Source: DATJSJ01 sp035504175
Lineage (GTDB): Bacteria; Pseudomonadota; Alphaproteobacteria; Acetobacterales; Acetobacteraceae
Length of the DNA: 30,151 bases
Assembly (NCBI GenBank): GCA_035504175.1
Contig: DATJSJ010000049.1
Coordinates: 1-30,151, forward strand
Direction: 5' to 3'
The translations under genes and the position numbers were made by a program. The notes under the pieces were generated by a model. That model did not search any database. It was given only the letters and a program-made list of their open reading frames with translations, and was not told the DNA's origin. The first letter of the stretch is position 1; the number at the start of each line of letters is the position of its first letter. Positions 15,673-22,992 of the stretch are shown here, piece after piece.

Positions 15673-15756
15673 TCCCCATTCCTACGCCGGTGTGACCCGG
15701 ATCAGGTTCGAGGGGTCGTCCCCTGCGGGACCTCTCAGCCGCGAACGGCTCCCCCT
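15673..15756 (-). promoter_or_regulatory. TPP riboswitch (thi box)
   Basis: On the minus strand the hallmark order is present: a GGGGAGC start (15754-15748), CTGAGA at 15738-15733 in the pyrimidine-sensing arm (GGCTGAGAGG), a GC-rich stem (15732-15710), AACCTGATCCGGGT at 15708-15695, and CCGGCGTAGG at 15690-15681. These are the invariant aptamer segments for thiamine pyrophosphate. It lies upstream of the EamA transporter. The Shine-Dalgarno-like GGGGA at the 3' end suggests translational control; no terminator T-run is seen. Confidence 0.95.
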
Positions 15757-15848
15757 GGCGACGCGGCAAGCCTGCGCGCGCTCTCGGCGTGCGGCAATCG
15801 CCCGGGTCTGCATTGCAGATCTGTGTCAGTGGCGCGCGGCCGCCGTGA

Positions 15849-17252
15849 TCACGCGACGCGCGTCGGATCGGCGCGGCGGGACAGGCGCAACAGGCTGACC
15901 GCGGCGGCGATGGCGCCGCAGCACGCAGCGACGATCAGCGCCAGCACGGTGCCGCTCCGCGGCGCCAGGCCGAAGATCAGCGCCACCACGGCGGTCCCGG
16001 TGGTCTGGCCGAGCAGCCTCGCGGTGCCGAGCATGCCGCTGGCGCCGCCGGTGCGGCTGCGCGGCGCGGCGCTGATGATCGCGCGGTTGTTCGGCGCCTG
16101 GAACAGGCCGAACCCGGCGCCGCACAGCGCGGTGCGCCAGCCGATCGCGACGTCGCCGGGATGCGCGCCAAGCGTTGCCAGCAGGGCGAGCCCGGCGGCC
16201 AGCACCGCCAGCCCAATGCCGCCCAGGATGCCGGCGGAATACCGGTCGGCCAGCCGCCCGGCGATCGGCGCCACCACCGCGATCGTCGCCGGCCAAGGCG
16301 TCAGCAGCAGCCCGGTCGCGACCTGTGATCGCCCGAGCACGTCCTGCAGGCAGAACGGCAGCGACACGAAGGCGAGCATCTGCGCCGCGAACGAGGCGAC
16401 CGAGGTGGCGAGCGACAGGCTGAACATCGGGATGCGCAGCAGATCGACGGGCAGCAGCGGGTTCGGCAAGGCGAGTTGCCGCCGCACCAGCAGCGTGCCG
16501 GCGGCGAACGCCGCGGCGAACTCGAGCGCCACGGAAGTGCCTGCTTCCTGGTGGCCGAGCCCGTCGATCGCAGTGATCAGCAGGCCGAGGGCGACGGCGT
16601 TCAGCGCCGCACTGCGCAGGTCGAAGCGGTGCGGCGACCGCGGCGTGCGCGGCAGCGACCGCGCGGCGATCACGAAGGCGACGGCGCCGATCGGCACGTT
16701 GACCAGGAACAGAAAGGGCCAGGGCGCGACGGCGAGGATCGCCGCGGCAATGGTCGGGCCGGTGGCCGCGGCGATCGCGACCACCAGCGCGTTGATGCCG
16801 ATCCCCCGCCCGAGACTGGCGCGCGGGTAGATGAAGCGCACCAGCGCCGTATTGACGCTCATGATGCCGGCGGCACCGAAGCCCTGGATCACCCGGGCAA
16901 GCGTCAGCGTCAGCAGCGAATCGGACAGCGAGCAGGCGGCCGAGGCGACGGTGAAGACCGCGAGCCCGACCTGATAGACGCGGCGATAGCCGAAGATCTC
17001 GCCCAGCGAGGCGAGCGGCAGCAACGAAATCGTGATCACGAGCTGGTAGGCATTGACCACCCAGATCGAGGCGGCCGGGCTCGCCTGCAGGTCCCGCGCG
17101 ATGGTCGGCAGCGCCACGTTGGCGATGGCGCTGTCCAGCACGGCGAGCGTGATCGCGAGCGCCACGGTCAGGATCGCCCAGCCGCGCTGCGGCATCGGCA
17201 GCCCGTCGGGCTCCGGATCGGTCCTGCCGCTGCGATCCTGGAGCCGCGTCAC
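15849..17252 (-). CDS. DHA2-family MFS efflux transporter
   Basis: 467 aa. Motif C/D-like start LAVLDSAIANVALPTIARDL in the first helix, GEIFGYRRVYQ in the loop 2-3 position, RVIQGFGAAGIMSVNTALVR, and FLVNVPIGAVAF are typical of 14-helix drug:H+ antiporters (SmvA/EmrB relatives). The GTG start at 17252 is preceded by GGGAAGG with about 6 bp spacing; an internal ATG at residue 20 is a weaker choice. It is divergent from a second DHA2 gene 214 bp away. The exported compound is unknown. Confidence 0.9.
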   Translation of the reverse strand: MTRLQDRSGRTDPEPDGLPMPQRGWAILTVALAITLAVLDSAIANVALPTIARDLQASPAASIWVVNAYQLVITISLLPLASLGEIFGYRRVYQVGLAVFTVASAACSLSDSLLTLTLARVIQGFGAAGIMSVNTALVRFIYPRASLGRGIGINALVVAIAAATGPTIAAAILAVAPWPFLFLVNVPIGAVAFVIAARSLPRTPRSPHRFDLRSAALNAVALGLLITAIDGLGHQEAGTSVALEFAAAFAAGTLLVRRQLALPNPLLPVDLLRIPMFSLSLATSVASFAAQMLAFVSLPFCLQDVLGRSQVATGLLLTPWPATIAVVAPIAGRLADRYSAGILGGIGLAVLAAGLALLATLGAHPGDVAIGWRTALCGAGFGLFQAPNNRAIISAAPRSRTGGASGMLGTARLLGQTTGTAVVALIFGLAPRSGTVLALIVAACCGAIAAAVSLLRLSRRADPTRVA

Positions 17253-17311
17253 ATTCGCCTTCCCTGCAAGCGGCGCGGGTTAGACCGGGCGGGCGGAGGC
17301 AGGCAAGGCCA

Positions 17312-17347
17312 GGGGCTCCGCCCCATCGGGCCGCTCTGCGGCCCGAT
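17312..17347. repeat. Tandem hairpins in the divergent MFS intergenic region
   Basis: Two adjacent perfect stems: GGGGC-TCC-GCCCC at 17312-17324 and ATCGGGCCGC-TCT-GCGGCCCGAT at 17325-17347 (10 bp). The surrounding GGCAAGGCCAGGGGCTCCGC text resembles a repeat family often seen in Acetobacteraceae intergenic DNA (recalled, not searched). It lies upstream of both divergent genes, so it is not their terminator. Confidence 0.55.
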
Positions 17348-17466
17348 CCCAGACCCGCTCGACCAATGGGCAGAGGGCCGGCGCGTCGAAATCTGCGCCT
17401 GAGGCGACGCGGCCATGCGGCATTTGCTGGTTACGCTGCGCGGCACAACGCAGACATTTGGCTGAA

Positions 17467-18930
17467 ATGCAGCTCCGGATCTTCGCAGGCCGCGCCGCAC
17501 CGGCGGCGCCCCGTCATGCCAGCACGCGACTGACCGCGCTGATCGTCGCCAGCGCGCTGTTCATGGAACAACTCGACGCGACCGTGCTTTCGACCGCGCT
17601 TCCGGACATGGCACGCTCCTTCGACGCCTCGCCGCTGAACATGAGCGTGGCGCTGACCTCCTACCTGCTCAGCCTCGCCGTGTTCATCCCGGCGAGCGGC
17701 AAGATCGCTGACCGGCTGGGCTCGCGCACCGTCTTCCGCGCCGCGATCGCGCTGTTCACGCTGGGCTCGATCCTGTGCGGACTGGCCACCTCGCTGCCCT
17801 TCCTGGTCGCCTCGCGCATCCTGCAGGGGATGGGCGGCGCGATGATGGTCCCGGTGGGCCGGCTGGTGCTGCTGCGCACGACGCCGAAATCGGAGCTGGT
17901 ATCGGCCATGGCCTGGCTCTTGATCCCGGCGACGGTCGGCCCGGTGGTCGGGCCGCCGGTCGGCGGCTTCATCGCCACCTACCTGTCCTGGCGCTGGATT
18001 TTCGACATCAATGTGCCGATCGGGCTGCTCGGCATCACCCTGGTGACGCTGTTCATCGAGGATGTGCGCGAGCCGGAACCCGGCCCGTTCGACGTCGCCG
18101 GACTTGCCCTCTCGGGGGTCGCGCTGTCCTGCCTGATGTTCGGGCTCGAGACCGCGAGTCGCGGCGCCGCCTCGCCCGCCGCGGCGACGGCACTGCTGGC
18201 GGTGGGCGGGCTGAGCGGCGCGCTCTATTTGCGCCATGCGGCGCGCCATCCGCATCCGATCCTCGACATGCGGCTGCTGCGCGTGCCGACCTTCGGGCTC
18301 TCCGTGCTCAGCGGCTCGCTGTTTCGCATTGCGATCGGCGCGACTCCGTTCCTGCTGCCGATGATGCTGCAACTCGGGTTCGGCATGACCGCGGCGCAGA
18401 GCGGGCTGATCACCTTCGCGAGCGCCGCCGGCTCGCTGGTGATGCGCGGCGTCGCGCCGCGGGTGCTGCGCCGGATCGGCTTCCGGCGGGCGCTGGTCTG
18501 GAACGGGATTCTGTCGGCGTCGCTGCTCGCGCTCTATGCCGCGTTCCGGCCGGGCTGGCCGCTCGCCGCGATCTACGCCGTGCTGCTGGCCGGCGGTTTC
18601 TTCCAGTCGCTGCAGTTCACGGCCTACAACACGATCGCCTATGCCGACATCCCGCGCCGGGAGATGAGCTCGGCGACCAGCTTCTACAGCACCTTCCAGC
18701 AGCTCTCGCTCACGCTCGGCATTTCGGTCTCGGCCGCCGTGCTGGCCGCGTCGATCCGGGTCACCGGCCATGCTGCTCCAACGCCCGGCGATTTCAGCCT
18801 GGCCTTCCTCGTCGTGGCAGGCTTCGCGCTGGCGGCGGCGCCGGCGGCGGCGCGGCTGGCGGCGGACGCCGGCGCCGAGGTCAGCGGCTACGTCGCGCCG
18901 CGGCGCCTGCGCGATGCACCGGCCGAATGA
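17467..18930 (+). CDS. DHA2-family MFS efflux transporter
   Basis: 487 aa from the ATG at 17467; a TTG at 17458 is an alternative. Family motifs are ASALFMEQLDATVLSTALPDMARSF in helix 1, GKIADRLGSRTVFR in loop 2-3, SRILQGMGGAMMVPVGRLVLLR and RWIFDINVPIGLLGI (EmrB/DHA2). It has the 14-helix pattern. The C-terminal region FFQSLQFTAYNTIAYADIPRREMSSATSFYSTFQQL is typical of this subgroup. It shares an intergenic region with another DHA2 exporter reading the other way; the two are clearly different proteins rather than a recent duplication. Confidence 0.91.
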   Translation: MQLRIFAGRAAPAAPRHASTRLTALIVASALFMEQLDATVLSTALPDMARSFDASPLNMSVALTSYLLSLAVFIPASGKIADRLGSRTVFRAAIALFTLGSILCGLATSLPFLVASRILQGMGGAMMVPVGRLVLLRTTPKSELVSAMAWLLIPATVGPVVGPPVGGFIATYLSWRWIFDINVPIGLLGITLVTLFIEDVREPEPGPFDVAGLALSGVALSCLMFGLETASRGAASPAAATALLAVGGLSGALYLRHAARHPHPILDMRLLRVPTFGLSVLSGSLFRIAIGATPFLLPMMLQLGFGMTAAQSGLITFASAAGSLVMRGVAPRVLRRIGFRRALVWNGILSASLLALYAAFRPGWPLAAIYAVLLAGGFFQSLQFTAYNTIAYADIPRREMSSATSFYSTFQQLSLTLGISVSAAVLAASIRVTGHAAPTPGDFSLAFLVVAGFALAAAPAAARLAADAGAEVSGYVAPRRLRDAPAE

Positions 18931-18961
18931 CGCGGATGTCAGCCGCTCCCGGTGTCCCGAT

Positions 18962-18989
18962 CGTGAAATTCGCTGCAGCGAATTTCACG
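18962..18989. repeat. 28-bp perfect palindrome
   Basis: Positions 18962-18989 are identical to their own reverse complement; each 14-nt half reads CGTGAAATTCGCTG. It lies between converging genes, 32 bp after the MFS stop and 112 bp before the end of the membrane-protein gene. It is AT-richer than its surroundings. A bidirectional terminator, a REP unit or a protein-binding site are all possible. Confidence 0.85.
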
Positions 18990-19036
18990 TGAATCGGGCC
19001 ACCTAAACCTTTGAATCTAGTCTGATTCGGATTCGC

Positions 19037-19065
19037 AAATTCACGATATGAAGTATCGCGAATTT
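19037..19065. repeat. Imperfect inverted repeat related to the 28-bp palindrome
   Basis: AAATTCACGATA (19037-19048) and TATCGCGAATTT (19054-19065) pair with one mismatch around a TGAAG loop. The half-site AAATTCGC/GCGAATTT is the same as in the palindrome 50 bp to the left, so the two look like copies of one element type. Confidence 0.6.
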
Positions 19066-19101
19066 CCGGATCGTCACACTGGTATCCGATCGCCGAGACG
19101 G

Positions 19102-20799
19102 TCAGCCTGAGATGGCTCTGGCCGGCGCGGCGATCGTCGGCGGCGCCGCTGAGGATGGCTGTCGGGGCGCGGCGGCGATCCCGGCGGCGAGGCGGGCGAG
19201 CGGGGGCAGCGCGATGGCGCTCGGCCGCGGCGCCGCGCCCGGCTGCGTCATCAGCGCCTCGCGGCGCCGACGCGTCGCGGCGCGACGGGCGGCGCGGTAG
19301 ATCTGCGGCACGAACCCGCCGATGACCAGAGCCAGGATGCTCGGCAGGACGATCCAGCTGAGCAGCATGACCCCCGACAGCGCATTCAGCGGCGGCGGCA
19401 GCAGATCGCCGTAGAGCACGAGCACCGCCGCCATCGCCATTGCCATCGCGCAGCCCGCGGCCTCCGCCGCACGCAGCCAGGCCGGCGGTTCGGTGTCCTG
19501 TGGCCAGTCGTCGCAGCAGAGCGCGACGGCGGTGCAGAGCGCGCCGCTGAGGACCGCCGCCGGCAGGCTTTGTCGCAGGGCGGCTGCCGGATCGAGCTGG
19601 CCGATCTCGAGCAGCTGGTAGATCGCGACCGTGACCACGGCGGCGATCAGTCCTGCCACGACATAGGCGAAAACCCGCAGCGGCTCCCCCGCTTCGCGGC
19701 GGAAGAAGGCATAGTGCTGCATCAGCCAGATCGTCACGCCGACCGTCGCCAGCCGGATCACGGTGATGCGCCAGGCCATGTCGAGCGCGCCGCGCGTGAG
19801 GTGGGGCGAGCCGGGCAGGTGCGAGAAAAACACGCCGACCGCGAACAGGTAGCCGAACAGAGCGAGGGCCAGCACGGTCAGCGAGTTGATCGGGAAGCTT
19901 GGCGTGTTCATCGGCTCGGCGGCTGAGAAGCCGATGCCGCGCAGGCGCCGCACGATGTCGCACTCGCTGCCTTCGGAGCGCAGCACGGCGCGCGCGAGCA
20001 GGCGCGCGATGTCGCGGAACATGTCCTGGCAGCCGGAAGCGAAGGTTTCGCGTCGCTCCTGCATCACCTCCTCATAGGCCGCACCGCTTTCAACCGCGCG
20101 AAACCGTGCGGCCAGCGTCAGGGCACCGAGCGAGTCGGTGAGGAAGCGCGCCATACGCTGGTCGAGCGCGTCGATCTCCGCCGCGCTGTCCGCAAAGAAC
20201 CGGGCGTAGGGGCGTAGCGTCGCCAGCCGGCGGAACTGGTCGTAGAGCTTGACCACGCGGGTGAAGCGGTATTCCGAGCGCTGCCAGCCCTCGGCGCCGT
20301 CGCTGCGCAGGAACTCGGCGATGCGGGCGCCCGGGGTTCCCTCGCCATACGTGTCCCGATAGGCCCTTTGCAGCGCCTCGGCTTCGGCTTCGGTCACGCT
20401 GAAGCTCGACGGCGTCATCGCGGCGACGCGCCGCTTCACCTCGGCCGGGATCGCGCCCCATTCCTGGAAGATCGCGAGCAGGCCCTGATCGAGCCGCTTG
20501 AGCGGCGGGAAGGATGTGAGAAGTGTCGTCATGGCGAGCGTCGCGAGCAGCGGCGCCGGCACCGAGCTGTCCGCCTTCGGGCCGAGAATCGCCTGGCGCC
20601 ACGGCGTCATTTCGAAGACCGCGGAGAGCAGGCCGAACAGCGTCAGCGCGCTCATGATGTAGCCGGCGCAGCTCGACCAGTAGAGTGCCCGGAGCGTCGA
20701 GGAGCGGTTGCTTGCCGGCGTATTGAACCGGTCCCAGGCGTAGCCGACGACCAGCAGCGCGCAAAGCCCGTAGGCAATCTCCGTGTACGGATCGGCCAT
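19102..20799 (-). CDS. Large hypothetical membrane protein
   Basis: 565 aa from the ATG at 20799, which has GGGAGGA about 8 bp upstream. Hydrophobic segments near the N-terminus (about 4-22, 38-60 and 82-100) are followed by a soluble block of roughly 200 residues rich in charged helices (EAEALQRAYRDTYGEG, FTRVVKLYDQFRRL, ARFFADSAAEIDALDQRM). A C-terminal membrane domain of about six or seven helices covers residues 310-525, then a basic, Ala/Pro-rich tail. I do not recognise the family or any catalytic motif. It lies downstream of the AraC gene on the same strand, separated by an 82-bp gap with a hairpin. Confidence 0.85.
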   Translation of the reverse strand: MADPYTEIAYGLCALLVVGYAWDRFNTPASNRSSTLRALYWSSCAGYIMSALTLFGLLSAVFEMTPWRQAILGPKADSSVPAPLLATLAMTTLLTSFPPLKRLDQGLLAIFQEWGAIPAEVKRRVAAMTPSSFSVTEAEAEALQRAYRDTYGEGTPGARIAEFLRSDGAEGWQRSEYRFTRVVKLYDQFRRLATLRPYARFFADSAAEIDALDQRMARFLTDSLGALTLAARFRAVESGAAYEEVMQERRETFASGCQDMFRDIARLLARAVLRSEGSECDIVRRLRGIGFSAAEPMNTPSFPINSLTVLALALFGYLFAVGVFFSHLPGSPHLTRGALDMAWRITVIRLATVGVTIWLMQHYAFFRREAGEPLRVFAYVVAGLIAAVVTVAIYQLLEIGQLDPAAALRQSLPAAVLSGALCTAVALCCDDWPQDTEPPAWLRAAEAAGCAMAMAMAAVLVLYGDLLPPPLNALSGVMLLSWIVLPSILALVIGGFVPQIYRAARRAATRRRREALMTQPGAAPRPSAIALPPLARLAAGIAAAPRQPSSAAPPTIAAPARAISG

Positions 20800-20821
20800 C
20801 GCCGTGTCCTCCCAGAGCCGC

Positions 20822-20844
20822 GTGCCGGCAGCATGCGCCGGCAC
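20822..20844 (-). terminator. Hairpin between araC-type gene and membrane-protein gene
   Basis: Perfect 8-bp stem GTGCCGGC (20822-20829) and GCCGGCAC (20837-20844), 7-nt loop, just after the regulator stop codon on the minus strand. No T-run follows. It may end the regulator transcript or reduce expression of the next gene. Confidence 0.4.
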
Positions 20845-20881
20845 TCCGGGGCGCGCAGTGACGTGCGCCACACCGCGCGGT

Positions 20882-21700
20882 TCAGCGCGCGCGGGCGCGG
20901 AACTCGGTCGGGTTCTGACCGGTGAGGCGGCGAAACTGCCGGTTGAAGGTGGAGAGATCGCCAAAGCCGAGCTCGAAGGCGATCGCGGACACCGGATCGG
21001 TCCCGCGCCGCAGCCGCGCCGCCGCTCGATGCAGGCGGGTGCGCAGCAGGAACTGATGCGGCGTCATGCCGACGAGCTGGCGGAAGGTGCGCAGAAAATG
21101 GAACGGGCTCATGCCGACGGATCGGGCGAGGTTGTCGAGCGCCAGCGGCTCGGTCGCCTCCGCCTCGATGCGCCGCAGCGCTTCCGTGACGCGTCGCACC
21201 TCGCGCGGCCGTGGGGCGCGTCGTTTCGGAGCGGCGCCGGTCAGGGCAGACAGCACGGCGTGAGCGAGGGCGAGCGCCAGTTCCTCGAACGCCGAGGGAT
21301 CGGGATGGTCGCGTGCGGCCTCGGAGCTGGCCAGCAACGGCGTCAGGGCCGCGAGCGGCGGCAGGGCGGGAGGGGCGAAGGCGACGTGCCGCAGTCCCGG
21401 CACGTCCGACGCGATTTGATCGAGGGTCTCGGGCGCGTAGTAGAAGGCGAGGCAGCGATCGCCGGTCGCGTGCTCGTGACCGCATTCGAAGCACTGTCCG
21501 TGATTGCCCAGCAGCAGGCTGCCCGGCGCGAGCACGGCCTCGCCGCCGGTCGTGCGGTATTGGAAGCTGCCGGCGGTGACCGCGGCGATGCAGGTCACGC
21601 CGTGCTGCTCCTCGTAGCTCGGGCTGGCGGGGCCGGCCGTGCAGACGATGTCGGCGACGCTCCATCCCGATCCGGCGGCCAGTGTCCGCCTGCTGATCAT
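20882..21700 (-). CDS. AraC-family transcriptional regulator
   Basis: 272 aa from the ATG at 21700. The C-terminal 100 residues hold the double helix-turn-helix: LALDNLARSVGMSPFHFLRTFRQLVGMTPHQFLL, then RLHRAAARLRRGTDPVSAIAFELGFGDLSTFNRQFRRLTGQNPTEFR. The N-terminal part is cupin-like (ITAGSFQYRTTGGEAVLAPGSLLLGNHGQCFECGHEH) with Cys and His residues that could sense a ligand or metal. It is divergent from the DUF1579-like gene with 122 bp between starts, so that gene is its most likely target. Confidence 0.93.
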   Translation of the reverse strand: MISRRTLAAGSGWSVADIVCTAGPASPSYEEQHGVTCIAAVTAGSFQYRTTGGEAVLAPGSLLLGNHGQCFECGHEHATGDRCLAFYYAPETLDQIASDVPGLRHVAFAPPALPPLAALTPLLASSEAARDHPDPSAFEELALALAHAVLSALTGAAPKRRAPRPREVRRVTEALRRIEAEATEPLALDNLARSVGMSPFHFLRTFRQLVGMTPHQFLLRTRLHRAAARLRRGTDPVSAIAFELGFGDLSTFNRQFRRLTGQNPTEFRARAR

Positions 21701-21822
21701 GTGCGCCTGGTGATCATCGACGCAGGATAGCAGGATTTCCCAAGCGCCGGCAGCGCCGCCCGGGCTAGGCAGAGGCATGCGCGGCGCACGGCCGCCCAGC
21801 CCGCATATCGAGGGAGATGCCG

Positions 21823-22362
21823 ATGGCGCCTGACCTTTTGCAGTCCTCGCCCGTGGCCGAGGCGCTCCTCAGCGATCGCGGGGCAGCCGCCCGTGTGGAG
21901 CGGATGGGGTTGTACTCCTGGCTGATCGGCCATTGGGAGATGGACGTGGTGCAACATCTGGGCGGATCGCAGCCGCGCCGTACCCGCGGCGAGGTGCATG
22001 CCGGCTGGGTGCTGCAGGGACGGGCGATCCAGGATGTGTGGATCGTGCCGGCGCGCGACGCGGCGGGCGTTGCGCCGGCCGAGCGTGGCGATTTCTACGG
22101 CACGACGCTGCGCATCTACGATCCCGGGTTGGATGCCTGGCACATTCTCTGGGCCGATCCGGTGCGGCAGTTCTATCGCCGCCAGCTTGGGCGGGCCCAC
22201 GGCCGCGACATCGTGCAGGACGGAGAGGACGAAACCGGCACCGCGGTGCGTTGGCGTTTCACCGAGATCACCGACCACTCGTTCCACTGGCTCGGCGAAC
22301 GCGCGGCCGGTGACGGGTGGGAGCTGAACACGGAATTCTTCGCGCGCCGCGTGGCGGCATAG
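21823..22362 (+). CDS. DUF1579-like hypothetical protein
   Basis: 179 aa soluble protein. GGGAG lies about 8 bp before the ATG at 21823, whereas the ATG at 21817 would have no spacing. The pattern LYSWLIGHWEMDVVQH, GEVHAGWVLQGRAIQDVW, YGTTLRIYDPGLDAWHILWADP and FTEITDHSFHWLGE resembles the DUF1579/lipocalin-like beta-barrel family. The biochemical role is unknown. Probably controlled by the divergent AraC-type regulator. Confidence 0.85.
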   Translation: MAPDLLQSSPVAEALLSDRGAAARVERMGLYSWLIGHWEMDVVQHLGGSQPRRTRGEVHAGWVLQGRAIQDVWIVPARDAAGVAPAERGDFYGTTLRIYDPGLDAWHILWADPVRQFYRRQLGRAHGRDIVQDGEDETGTAVRWRFTEITDHSFHWLGERAAGDGWELNTEFFARRVAA

Positions 22363-22390
22363 CACCGATGGCCCCTTCTCTTCTCGCTGG

Positions 22391-22424
22391 AAGGCGCCTT
22401 CGGGCGCCTTCGACACCGTCGAAG
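22391..22424 (+). terminator. UUCG-capped hairpin with overlapping second hairpin
   Basis: AAGGCGCC-TTCG-GGCGCCTT at 22391-22410 is a perfect 8-bp stem closed by the very stable UUCG tetraloop. CCTTCGAC-ACC-GTCGAAGG starts inside its right arm and forms an alternative 8-bp stem at about 22407-22425, so the two are mutually exclusive. It follows the DUF1579-like gene by 28 bp, which fits a terminator, though no T-run follows. Confidence 0.6.
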
Positions 22425-22441
22425 GCGACCATTGCCGGGAG

Positions 22442-22532
22442 CCACGGGGTCGCGACGCTGTCAAGGCCGAAGCCGCGCCGTGCGCGGTGCGGCTGAAAGC
22501 CGCAGCCTTGACAGCGTTGCGGCCCCGTGGCG
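22442..22532 (+). ncRNA. Long stem-loop structure, candidate structured RNA or mobile palindrome
   Basis: A 27-nt arm at 22442-22468 pairs with 22506-22532 with only two non-Watson-Crick positions, and both are G-U pairs if the plus strand is transcribed. The loop holds a second hairpin at 22472-22495: 10 bp with one G-U pair and a TGCG loop. All three wobbles favour a plus-strand RNA; the minus-strand RNA would carry A-C mismatches instead. It lies in the 255-bp gap before the VOC gene. It may be a small RNA, a 5'-leader element, or a MITE-like palindrome. Confidence 0.45.
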
Positions 22533-22617
22533 CGGACCTGAGGCGCGCGAGACGTCCGTTTCGCGACCGCGACGGACACAGAAGACTTTGCGTTTTCATT
22601 GATGGAGGAAGGCAACG

Positions 22618-22992
22618 ATGATCGACCATGTCTCGATCGGGGTGCGCGACGTGCGGCGCACGGCCGCGTTCTATGACGCCGTGCTGGCGCCGCTCGGCTA
22701 CACCTGCCTGCAGCGGAGCGACGATTCGCTCGGCTATGGTGCAGACACCACCCGTTTCTGGATCAGCGTGACGGATCAGCCGGTGCCGGCCGATCCCCGT
22801 TCCGGGCTGCATTTCTGCTTCGCGGCGCCGAGCAGGCAGGCGGTGGATCAGTTCCACGCGGCGGCCCTGGCCACGGGCGGCCAAGACAACGGCGCACCCG
22901 GACCGCGGCCCGACTACGGCGCCGATTACTACGCTGCCTTCGCGATCGACCCGGATGGATACCGGATCGAGGCGTATTGCGGTCAGGCCTGA
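22618..22992 (+). CDS. VOC-family (glyoxalase/dioxygenase-fold) protein
   Basis: 124 aa, one vicinal-oxygen-chelate domain. It opens with IDHVSIGVRDVRRTAAFYDAVLAPLGY (His4 as metal ligand candidate), has HFCFAAPSRQAVDQFHAAALATGG in the middle, and ends with YAAFAIDPDGYRIEAYC, where the Glu of RIEAY is the usual last metal ligand. GGAGGAAGG about 6 bp before the ATG is a strong ribosome binding site. Substrate unknown; lyase, dioxygenase or resistance roles are all found in this fold. Its last 10 bp overlap the end of the amidase gene on the other strand. Confidence 0.92.
   Translation: MIDHVSIGVRDVRRTAAFYDAVLAPLGYTCLQRSDDSLGYGADTTRFWISVTDQPVPADPRSGLHFCFAAPSRQAVDQFHAAALATGGQDNGAPGPRPDYGADYYAAFAIDPDGYRIEAYCGQA

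Noticed and set aside
15681..15740. GGTTCGA-like text suggesting a tRNA T-arm
   Set aside because: It belongs to the TPP aptamer on the other strand; no acceptor stem or CCA end is present.
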